Source: Paraburkholderia sejongensis
Lineage (GTDB): Bacteria > Pseudomonadota > Gammaproteobacteria > Burkholderiales > Burkholderiaceae
Direction of reading: 5' to 3'
Length of the DNA: 64,000 nucleotides
Assembly (NCBI RefSeq): GCF_020880815.1
Contig: NZ_JAJITD010000008.1
Location: forward strand, 186,001-250,000
The translations under genes were made by a program, and so were the position numbers. The notes under the pieces were generated by a model. It was not told where the DNA came from and did not search any database. It saw nothing but the letters and a program-made list of their open reading frames with translations. Positions 57,568 through 64,000 of this stretch are shown piece after piece. Every line of letters starts with the position of its first letter. The stretch's first letter is position 1.

Positions 57568-57597
57568 TTGCATAGATTAATTAATTTGGCATAATTT
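57568..57597 (+). promoter_or_regulatory. promoter candidate for the peptide secretion operon
   Basis: TTGCAT (57568-57573) is followed 16 bp later by CATAAT (57590-57595), or 18 bp later by TAATTT, in an AT-rich 200-bp island after the fimbrial operon. A GATTTACGGGG stretch at 57606-57616 loosely resembles the GATTTTTACGGA elements upstream of the pilin. The peptide start lies about 60 bp downstream. Confidence 0.5.
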
Positions 57598-57665
57598 GCA
57601 TGCCGGATTTACGGGGAATTAGTGAATCCGGGAAAACCTTTTAATTCGAAATACAGGATATAAAA

Positions 57666-57815
57666 ATGCAACAGATCGATCGTAACGAACTCGCCAAGGC
57701 CAACGTCGCAGGTGGCTGCTGCAAGACCAGCTGCGATATCACCACCAGCTGCTCGACGGACACGTCGTCGACGGGCGGCACGGGCGGCAACCCGCTGCCG
57801 GTGACCAGCGCGTAA
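57666..57815 (+). CDS. 49-residue Gly-Gly-leader peptide, Cys-rich core (putative secreted microcin/RiPP precursor)
   Basis: Too short for routine gene calling. AGGA (57655-57658) stands 7 nt before the ATG. The leader MQQIDRNELAKANVAGG ends in Gly16-Gly17, the cut site of C39 peptidases; Val at -4 fits, but the E-L pair lies at -10/-9, two residues further from the cut than in canonical leaders. The predicted 32-residue core starts CCKTSCDITTSC, has four Cys (18, 19, 23, 29), is rich in Thr/Ser, and ends GGTGGNPLPVTSA. It heads an operon with a C39 exporter (60220), HlyD adaptor and TolC. No lanthionine or radical-SAM enzyme is encoded here, so the core is either plain disulfide-bonded or acylated. 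Confidence 0.75.
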   Translation: MQQIDRNELAKANVAGGCCKTSCDITTSCSTDTSSTGGTGGNPLPVTSA

Positions 57816-57835
57816 TAGCCGCTAACCGGTCGTGC

Positions 57836-57869
57836 GCGCGAGGGCGGTCGAACCCGGCCGCCCTCGCGC
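57836..57869 (+). other. 12-bp perfect hairpin directly after the peptide gene
   Basis: GCGCGAGGGCGG (57836-57847) pairs exactly with CCGCCCTCGCGC (57858-57869) around a 10-nt loop; no T tract follows. It sits between the peptide stop and the next start, where it could protect the peptide mRNA or act as a partial stop, giving more peptide than exporter. Confidence 0.6.
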
Positions 57870-57890
57870 CGTCTCTGATCGGGGCTGCCT

Positions 57891-58826
57891 ATGCGCTCAT
57901 TTTCATCACGGCTGCGCAGGAATCTGCGCTACGCGAAGTATCGCTGCCAACGCGCTGTGCTGGCCCGCGTGCCGGCGTCGCTGCTCGAGCCGCTCGCGGC
58001 CGCAGGTGCGCGCAGCGGTGCTCTGTTCAGTGCGAAGCGGCGTGCGAACGGCGTGGTGCGCGCCGATCCCGGGCCCGATCTCGCGGATCTCGCGCCGCGC
58101 GAAACGCGCCGCGCGCGCACAAGTCGCGCACTCGAACATCTGATCGACCGGCGCATCTATTTCGGCCGCCACGTACGCGGCGTCGAACATTGGCCCGACC
58201 TGCAGGCGGTCGCCGCGAAGCTCGCGCAACAGATCGCGCGGCTCAGGCAGACGCACCCCGGCTGTCCGGTGATCGTGTCGCCGTTTCACTACGTGTCGCA
58301 GTACGCGAACATTTATGTCATCGACGAATTGCGCGCGCAACTGGCGCTTCGCTCGCTCGCGGTCGTGTCGGGGATGCCGCGCAATCTGTACGGCAACGAC
58401 CAGGCGCAGATTCCGGGCGTGAACGTGCTGTACACGTTCGACGACGACAACCGCGGCGGACTTGGCCTGCGCGTCGTGCGTTCGCTCAAGCGCAACGGTG
58501 CGCTGGTGCTGTTCGCCGACGTGCCGCCTTTCACGATGCACCGCTATCCGATGGAGACGGTCGGCGTCCAGATGTTCGGCCGCAACGCGCGGATTCACCA
58601 CGGCGTGTTTCGGCTCGGCGCGCCGCTGAACGCGTGGCTGTTGCCGTTTTATCTGACTTTCGAGCGCGGCCGCTTCGATGCCGAGCTGTTCGAGCCGCTG
58701 CCGCTCGCGGCGCCGGACGCGCCGCAACAAGTGGCCGACTGCATCGCTACCGCGCTGCGCGCGAATTACGGCCGCTGGCTCGCCGCCGGGCATCCGTCGC
58801 TGTACGCGTTCGCCGCGTCGCGTTAG
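57891..58826 (+). CDS. LpxL/HtrB-like acyltransferase-fold protein lacking the HX4D/E acid
   Basis: A 311-residue protein resembling bacterial lipid-A acyltransferases (LPLAT superfamily): CPVIVSPFHYVSQYANIYVI (125-144), then KRNGALVLFADVPPF (200-214) and VGVQMFGRNARIHHGVFRLGAP (224-245), the second and third blocks being the common LpxL pattern. The catalytic motif should be HX4D/E; here His133 is followed by YVSQ and then Tyr138, so the acid is missing. It may be inactive, use another residue, or have diverged to a new acceptor. Its place between a peptide gene and a peptide exporter suggests it acts on the peptide or its lipid carrier. ATG at 57891, 75 bp after the peptide stop. Confidence 0.75.
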   Translation: MRSFSSRLRRNLRYAKYRCQRAVLARVPASLLEPLAAAGARSGALFSAKRRANGVVRADPGPDLADLAPRETRRARTSRALEHLIDRRIYFGRHVRGVEHWPDLQAVAAKLAQQIARLRQTHPGCPVIVSPFHYVSQYANIYVIDELRAQLALRSLAVVSGMPRNLYGNDQAQIPGVNVLYTFDDDNRGGLGLRVVRSLKRNGALVLFADVPPFTMHRYPMETVGVQMFGRNARIHHGVFRLGAPLNAWLLPFYLTFERGRFDAELFEPLPLAAPDAPQQVADCIATALRANYGRWLAAGHPSLYAFAASR

Positions 58827-58860
58827 CACGCCCGGCGCGGCCAGGCTGCCGATCACGCAT

Positions 58861-58919
58861 TCACGGCTCGCGCTTATCGCGGTCACCCATATCACGGCTC
58901 GCGGCTGTCACGGCTCGCG
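58861..58919 (+). repeat. three direct copies of TCACGGCTCGCG
   Basis: Exact 12-bp copies at 58861, 58892 and 58908, within the 194-bp gap between the acyltransferase-like and HlyD genes. Purpose unknown. Confidence 0.6.
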
Positions 58920-59020
58920 CAGGCAAGTATCGGCGGGCGCGCATCAGCGCCTGATTTCCCGGCCGCACAAGCCGCTACAGACAACAAGGCATGCCAATCA
59001 TCCGGGCATGAGCAGCATCG

Positions 59021-60217
59021 ATGGAATCGACTCAACTTCCGCAGTTCAAGGACGTGCCGTGGCGCTGGATCGCCTACGCGACGTCCGTGCTGGTGATCGG
59101 CGCGATCGCCTTCGCGTTCCTGCACGAAATCGAATTGAAGCAGGACGTGCAGAGCGAAATCGTCTCGCCCGACGAGGTCAAGATCCAGGGCCTCAGCGGA
59201 CTCGTGTCCGCGATCTACGTGCAGCCGCTGGCGCACGTGAAGGCCGGCCAGCCGCTGTTCCAGCTCAAGCGCGACCTGTCGCTCGCCAGCGACGGGGTAC
59301 AGCGGCCGGTGTACGACGCGCGGATGCGCGACGACCAGCTGCGCACCTCCGAAACGCAGTACGCGCAGCGGCGCGCCGCGCTGAGCGCGCAACTGGCCGC
59401 GTCCGCGCAGACGCTGCAAAGCCGCCACGCGGAGCAGGCGGCGCTCGATCAGCAGATCGCGCAGAACCGCGCGCTGGCCGACGAATCCGCGCGCAAGCTC
59501 ACGCGGCTGCAATCGGTGTCCGACTACGTGACTGCCGATCGCATCGAGCAGGCGAGTGCCGACGTGCATCAGGGCAAGGTGGCGGTCGCCCAGGGTCTCG
59601 CGCGGCGTCAGCAGCTGGTCGGCGAGCTGGCCACGCAGCAGAGCACGCAGACCGACCTGCAGGCGCAGCTGCGCGAACTCGATGCGCAGCATGCGCGCGA
59701 TCTGCAGGACATCCGGCTGCGTTTCGAGCAGTTGCGCCAGGACCAGACGATCTCCGCGCCGCAGGCCGGCGTGGTGACGTTTTCGAATCTGGTGCCGGGC
59801 CGCTCGCTGGCCGCGGCCGACGTCGCGCTCGTGCTCGGCACACGCGAGCACGGGCCGTTGCGCGCCGCGCTGCGCATACCGTCACGCCAGCGCGGTTTCG
59901 TGCGCGAAGGCGACACGGTGCGGCTGAAATTCGACGCGTTTCCGTATGAGCGCTTCGGCACCTACGCGGCGCGGATCGACGCGATTTCGAGCACCACGGT
60001 GCAGACGCAGATCTCGCCGGACAGCGCGTCGGACGCGAAGGCGAGCGAAGCCGGCGACTACATGGCGTGGGCCACGCTGGCCGGCGACACGTTCGTGTTC
60101 GAGCGCCAGCAGTTCCGGATTTTGCCGGGCATGCGCGCGACCGCGAGCATCGTCGTCGAACGCAGGACCATCGCCGAATGGGTACTGGCGCCGCTGTTTC
60201 GCATGCTGAGGGGGTAA
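59021..60217 (+). CDS. HlyD-family membrane fusion protein
   Basis: The periplasmic adaptor of a type I secretion system, 398 residues. A cytosolic N-terminus of about 15 residues is followed by one membrane helix (WIAYATSVLVIGAIAFAFLH), a lipoyl-like half-motif (VSAIYVQPLAHVKAGQPLFQL), a long coiled coil (about 90-230), the second lipoyl half (ISAPQAGVVTFSNLVPGRSL) and a beta-barrel domain, ending near the membrane. It bridges the C39 exporter (starts 2 bp after its stop) and the TolC protein. The ribosome site before 59021 is weak. Confidence 0.92.
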   Translation: MESTQLPQFKDVPWRWIAYATSVLVIGAIAFAFLHEIELKQDVQSEIVSPDEVKIQGLSGLVSAIYVQPLAHVKAGQPLFQLKRDLSLASDGVQRPVYDARMRDDQLRTSETQYAQRRAALSAQLAASAQTLQSRHAEQAALDQQIAQNRALADESARKLTRLQSVSDYVTADRIEQASADVHQGKVAVAQGLARRQQLVGELATQQSTQTDLQAQLRELDAQHARDLQDIRLRFEQLRQDQTISAPQAGVVTFSNLVPGRSLAAADVALVLGTREHGPLRAALRIPSRQRGFVREGDTVRLKFDAFPYERFGTYAARIDAISSTTVQTQISPDSASDAKASEAGDYMAWATLAGDTFVFERQQFRILPGMRATASIVVERRTIAEWVLAPLFRMLRG

Positions 60218-60219
60218 CG

Positions 60220-62361
60220 GTGCGCACGATCTATCAGAATGAAGTGGCCGAATGCGGCTACGCGTGTCTCGCGATGGTGCTCTCGCACCTCGGTCGCGCG
60301 ACCGAAGTGCGCGAGCTGTCCGCGTTCCGGCCGATCTCGGCGAACGGGCTCACGTTGATGGACCTGTACGACGTCGCGGTCGAATTCGGCCTCGCGGTGC
60401 AGGCGTATCGCTTCGACGTCGCCGATCTGCACGAGGTCGCGCGCGGCTCGATCATCCACTTCGGCGGCGCACATTTCGTCGTGTTCGACAAATACCGGCG
60501 TGGCTACGTGCATATCATCGATCCGGCCAGCGGCCGCCGGCGCGTGTCGCTCGACACGTTCGCGGCCAACGTGTCCGGCTATCTGCTCGAATGCGGGCCG
60601 ACTCCGCAATTGCCGCGCATTCGCGCGGATTCCGGGGTGGCCGCCGCGCTCGCGCGGGTGCGGGCGAGCAACCCGATGCTGTCCGCGCAGATCGCCAAGG
60701 TGCTGTTCGTCGCACTCGGCAGCCAGGTCGCGATTCTGGCGATGCCGTATCTCGGCAATCTGGTGCTCGACTACGTGGTCGCCACCGACAACCTGAACCT
60801 GCTGAACGTGCTCGTGCTGACCTTCGCGAGCCTGTTCGCGATCGGCGTGTTGAGCCAGTACGTGCAGGCGCGGCTCGTCGAGGTGCTCGAAGGGCGCACG
60901 CGGATCGGCATGACCGAGGGGCTGCTCGGCCATCTGCTGCGCAATCCGCTGCCGTGGTTCGAGAAGCGCAACGTCGGCGATCTGTTCGCACGCCTGAAGG
61001 CACAGGACGAGATCAACACCTATGCGACCCGCACCGCGGTGTCGCTGTATATCGACATCGCGGTCGGGCTGCTCGCGTTCGTGCTGATGCTGGTGCAGAG
61101 CCCGCTGCTGACCGCGGTCGCGGTCGGGATTTTCGCGTTCTACGTGACGGTCGCGTTCGCGCTGTTCGTGCGGATGCGTGACAACCACGCGCTGGTGCTG
61201 GAGCGCTCCGCGCAATGCGACGACGCGCTGATCGAGACGATCCGCGCGGCCTCGCTGATCAAGCTGTCGCAAGGCGAGACGCGCCGCACAGCGCGTTACA
61301 TGACGAAGTATCGCGACTTCATCGCCGCGACGCTGACCAGCAACCAGCTCGGCGGCCTGCGCGACGCGATCCTGAAACTGGTCGACTACGCGGACATGAT
61401 CGTGATCACGTGGCTCGCCGCGCAGCTGATGCTGGGCGGCCAGATTTCGGTCGGCGTGTTCTATTCGTTTCTGATCTACAAGGCGCTGCTGTCGGAGCGG
61501 CTCGCGCGCTCGATCAACGCGGTGTTCGGCTACTTCATGCTGAGCGTGCCGGTCGCGCGCGTCGACGATATCGTCAAATGCGAAAGCGAGCGCTATACGC
61601 CGCCCGAGGACGCTCAGAAAGCGGTCGAAGTGCGCGAATTTCGCGACCTGTCGATTCGCGGTGTGTCGTTCCGCTATGGCGTGTCGGACCAGCCGGTGCT
61701 CAGAAATGCGAACCTCGAGATTCGTCGCGGCGAGAAGATTGTGATCACCGGGCCGTCGGGCAGCGGCAAGTCGACGCTGTTCAAGCTGCTCGCCGCGGCC
61801 GAGCCGCTGCAGGAAGGGCAGATCGCGCTGAACGGGATCGCGTGGCCGAACCTGCACGTCGACGAAATCCGCCGCCATGCGACCCATATGCGCCAGGGCG
61901 ACCTGATTCTGCACGGCTCGATCGCGGACAACATCTCGCTGTTCGAAGCGCATGCGGACGAGGAGCGCATTCATCGGCTGCTCGACGACGTCGGCCTGCT
62001 CGCCGACGTGATGCGTCTGCCGATGCGCACCCGCACGATCATCAGCGACACGATCGCCAATATTTCGGCCGGGCAGCGGCAGCGGCTGCTGCTTGCGCGC
62101 GCGTTGTACCAGCGGCGCGAGGTGTTGCTGCTTGACGAACCGACGTCGAATCTCGATCCGGAGTCGGTGCGCCGCGTGGCGGCTTTGCTGCTGCGGCTCG
62201 ACTGCACGGTCGTGGTGATTACGCACGATATGTCGCTCGCGGCCGCGTTCGGGCGGCGCTACCGGCTGCACGAAGGGGAACTGGTGCGGGAAGGGCAGAG
62301 CGATATCCAGGCCGACCCGCAACGCGAAGTTCGCGACAACCTGAGCACTGCAAATGAATAA
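60220..62361 (+). CDS. peptidase-containing ABC exporter (C39 bacteriocin transporter)
   Basis: A PCAT exporter of 713 residues that cuts Gly-Gly leaders and pumps the core. The N-terminal C39 domain is complete: Gln6, Cys12 (QNEVAECGYACLAMV), His85 (GGAHFVVF) and Asp101 (HIIDPASG). Six membrane helices (about 155-440) follow, then the ATPase: Walker A GPSGSGKST (511-519), signature ISAGQRQRLLLARAL (615-629), Walker B LLLDEPTSNLD, H-loop ITHD. The start is GTG at 60220, two bases after the HlyD stop, with GAGGGGG as ribosome site. Its end overlaps the TolC gene by 8 bp. The only likely substrate encoded nearby is the 49-residue peptide. Confidence 0.95.
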   Translation: MRTIYQNEVAECGYACLAMVLSHLGRATEVRELSAFRPISANGLTLMDLYDVAVEFGLAVQAYRFDVADLHEVARGSIIHFGGAHFVVFDKYRRGYVHIIDPASGRRRVSLDTFAANVSGYLLECGPTPQLPRIRADSGVAAALARVRASNPMLSAQIAKVLFVALGSQVAILAMPYLGNLVLDYVVATDNLNLLNVLVLTFASLFAIGVLSQYVQARLVEVLEGRTRIGMTEGLLGHLLRNPLPWFEKRNVGDLFARLKAQDEINTYATRTAVSLYIDIAVGLLAFVLMLVQSPLLTAVAVGIFAFYVTVAFALFVRMRDNHALVLERSAQCDDALIETIRAASLIKLSQGETRRTARYMTKYRDFIAATLTSNQLGGLRDAILKLVDYADMIVITWLAAQLMLGGQISVGVFYSFLIYKALLSERLARSINAVFGYFMLSVPVARVDDIVKCESERYTPPEDAQKAVEVREFRDLSIRGVSFRYGVSDQPVLRNANLEIRRGEKIVITGPSGSGKSTLFKLLAAAEPLQEGQIALNGIAWPNLHVDEIRRHATHMRQGDLILHGSIADNISLFEAHADEERIHRLLDDVGLLADVMRLPMRTRTIISDTIANISAGQRQRLLLARALYQRREVLLLDEPTSNLDPESVRRVAALLLRLDCTVVVITHDMSLAAAFGRRYRLHEGELVREGQSDIQADPQREVRDNLSTANE

Positions 62362-63769
62362 GCACGGCGGCATGCTGCTGATTCTGCTGGCCGGTTGCAT
62401 TGCGACCGCCGCCATGGCCGGTACCGTGGTCGGCACCCCGACGACGCCCCCCGTGCCCCCCGCGCCAGCCGTCGACCTGATGACGATAGTCGACCAGGCG
62501 ATCGGCCACGACGCCGATCTCGCCGCCGCCGAGGCCGGCTACGCGGCCGCGCGGCAGGCCCGGCCGATCGCGCGCGCGGCGTTGCTGCCGCGCATCGACG
62601 GCGGCTGGGGCCGCGGCTACAACCGCATCGCCAATCAGGGCTATACGCCGGTCGCGTACTGGCAGAGCGGCTGGACCGTGAGCCTGTCGCAGCCGCTGTT
62701 CGACTGGGCGCGCTGGACCGGCTACCAGCAGGCCGATCTGGTCGAGGCGCAGGGCGCGCTCACCTATGCGGACGCGCGCCAGAGCACGATCCTGCATGCC
62801 GCGCAGGCGTACTTCGACGAACTCGCCGCCGAAGACGAACTGCAACGCGCGACCGATTATCGGGCGGCGGTCGGCACCCAGCTCGACGAACTGCGGCGGC
62901 GCCGCGCGGCCGGCGACGCGACGCTGATCGATCTGCGCGAAGCCGATGCATTGAGCCAGCAGGCGCAGTTGCAGCAACTCGACGCGACGAGCGCGCTGCA
63001 TCTGAAACGCCAGGCGCTCGAACTGGTGACCGGGCAGCCGTTCACGCCGCTATCGCGGCTCGCGGCCACGCCGGTGCGACCGCGGCTCGAACCGGCCGAC
63101 CTCGACAGCTGGGTCGCGCAGGCGAGCACGCAGGGCTACACGGTGCAGCTCAAGCAGCTCGACTCGCAGATCGCGAAACTGGACGTCAGCAAGACGCGCG
63201 CCGCGCACTATCCGGTCGTCAATCTGCAGGCGGGTTACACGCCGGCCGGCGCGGCCTCCGGCTATGCGCGTCCGACCACCACGACGACCGCGATGCTGAC
63301 CGTGACGATCCCGCTGTACTCCGGCGGCGAAATCCAGGCGCGCCTGCGGCAGTCGTTCGCGCAGCGCGACCAGGCCGAGGACGCGGCCGAGTCCGCCGCG
63401 CGCGAGGCGGGCGCCGCCGCCCGCGACGCATACACGCGCTTCACCTCGGGACTCGCGCGCATCGATCTGCTCGCGCGTATCGCGCAAAGCTCGCGCGACG
63501 CGCTTGCGGCGACGCGCATCGGCTACCGGGTCGGCAGCCGCACCAGCACCGACGTGCTGCGCGCGACCGACACGCTGTACACGAACCAGCGCGATCTGCT
63601 GCGCGCGCGCTACGACACGATCCTCGCGCTGTTGCAGCTGAAGGCGCAGACCGCCGCGCTGAATGTCGACGAAGTGGCCGCGGTCAATGCGCAGCTGGCG
63701 GCGGCCGGCGCAGGCTCCGCCGCGTCACCCGCGAATGGCCGCAACGGCGTCGCCGCGCCCGCGCATTGA
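62354..63769 (+). CDS. TolC-family outer-membrane channel protein
   Basis: The outer-membrane duct of the type I system, 471 residues. The N-terminus has a hydrophobic signal; LLAGC (residues 11-15) reads as a lipobox with Cys15, although AMA-G at 21-24 is another cut. Two OEP repeats follow (PRIDGGWGRGYNRIANQGYT..., PVVNLQAGYTPAG...), with the helical barrel pattern (AAQAYFDELAAEDELQRATDY, GYRVGSRTSTDVLRATDTLY). The ATG overlaps the ABC gene stop, so translation is coupled. A short disordered tail ends it. Confidence 0.93.
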   Translation: MNKHGGMLLILLAGCIATAAMAGTVVGTPTTPPVPPAPAVDLMTIVDQAIGHDADLAAAEAGYAAARQARPIARAALLPRIDGGWGRGYNRIANQGYTPVAYWQSGWTVSLSQPLFDWARWTGYQQADLVEAQGALTYADARQSTILHAAQAYFDELAAEDELQRATDYRAAVGTQLDELRRRRAAGDATLIDLREADALSQQAQLQQLDATSALHLKRQALELVTGQPFTPLSRLAATPVRPRLEPADLDSWVAQASTQGYTVQLKQLDSQIAKLDVSKTRAAHYPVVNLQAGYTPAGAASGYARPTTTTTAMLTVTIPLYSGGEIQARLRQSFAQRDQAEDAAESAAREAGAAARDAYTRFTSGLARIDLLARIAQSSRDALAATRIGYRVGSRTSTDVLRATDTLYTNQRDLLRARYDTILALLQLKAQTAALNVDEVAAVNAQLAAAGAGSAASPANGRNGVAAPAH

Positions 63770-64000
63770 GCGGGGCTGAAAGTTTTAAAACATCGACGCT
63801 GAAATTATCTTGAAATGGCCGGGCGATTTCCGAAGTCCGGCGCTCGTCCGTCGGGACAAAAATTGCAAATAAAAACTAACGATTTCGGGTTTTCATTGAC
63901 CTAAAACCAGTTGTGCGCGTGGTGTGAAAAACACCTTGGTTTGCAGGGTATTTTCTCCGTAATAAGCGCGTTAGTTCAGCCCTCCGGCCAATGCCAAATC
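63770..64000. other. AT-rich intergenic end of window
   Basis: About 230 bp without a supported gene; base composition shifts to AT-rich from about 63840. A weak 5-bp hairpin GGTGT-GAAAA-ACACC is at 63921-63935. A 29-codon frame at 63815-63904 lacks a ribosome site and a Gly-Gly leader. The stretch may be the promoter of a gene beyond the window. Confidence 0.4.

Noticed and set aside
63815..63904. Second precursor peptide (29 residues) after the TolC gene
   Set aside because: No ribosome site, no Gly-Gly leader, no Cys.
49251..64000. CRISPR array or transposase in the accessory part
   Set aside because: No regularly spaced 25-40 nt repeats with unique spacers and no transposase or integrase motifs were found by reading.

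Overview
The window is a contiguous stretch of chromosome from a GC-rich betaproteobacterium of the family Burkholderiaceae, most likely Paraburkholderia or Burkholderia. The basis is gene content and order: ndk-rlmN-rodZ-like-ispG-hisS-yfgM-bamB-der-hfq-hflX-hflK-hflC-hisZ-purA is the arrangement I know from that group, and the proteins read closest to it. No sequence search was run. About the first 49 kb is conserved housekeeping DNA. The last 15 kb is accessory DNA with several AT-rich intergenic islands.

Region 1 (1-18.4 kb): a Bax-inhibitor-1 membrane protein on the minus strand, then a long plus-strand series. It covers nucleotide balance (ndk), rRNA/tRNA methylation (rlmN), a RodZ-like transmembrane HTH protein, isoprenoid synthesis (ispG), tRNA charging (hisS), outer-membrane assembly (yfgM-like, bamB), ribosome GTPases (der, hflX), the RNA chaperone Hfq, the HflKC membrane complex, and histidine/purine synthesis (hisZ, purA, a phosphoribosyltransferase). 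Region 2 (18.4-49 kb): potassium uptake (kup), tex, a repeat-rich exported coiled-coil protein, a DinG-type helicase, a JmjC-type hydroxylase, slyD, a degenerate phosphoesterase-like protein, mutS, lplT, suhB, trmJ, cysE, lpxH, two cyclophilins, a TPR protein, cysS, an AlkA-like glycosylase with a histone-like tail, accA, tilS and lysC.

Region 3 (49.2-57.5 kb): a tRNA-Ser(GCU) gene with its own promoter and terminator, then about 1 kb without a recognisable gene that becomes AT-rich. Next come an orphan LuxR-type response regulator and a complete chaperone-usher fimbrial operon: major pilin, chaperone, usher, a small exported protein of unknown role, and a two-domain tip adhesin. Three spaced copies of a GATTTTTACGGA element lie between the regulator and the pilin, and a terminator-like hairpin sits in the pilin leader. 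Further hairpins lie between pilin and chaperone and just before the adhesin gene.

Region 4 (57.5-64 kb): the most interesting part. An AT-rich promoter precedes a 49-residue peptide gene with a Gly-Gly leader end and a core that starts Cys-Cys. A 12-bp perfect hairpin follows it. Then come an acyltransferase-like (LpxL/HtrB-type) protein that lacks the family's HX4D/E acid, an HlyD-type adaptor, an ABC exporter with an intact C39 peptidase domain, and a TolC-type outer-membrane protein. Together these look like a one-operon maturation and secretion system for a small Cys/Ser/Thr-rich peptide, possibly a modified microcin. The acyltransferase-like partner makes it unusual and I do not recognise it as a described system. 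The window ends in an AT-rich stretch about 230 bp past the TolC gene, so further genes may lie beyond it.
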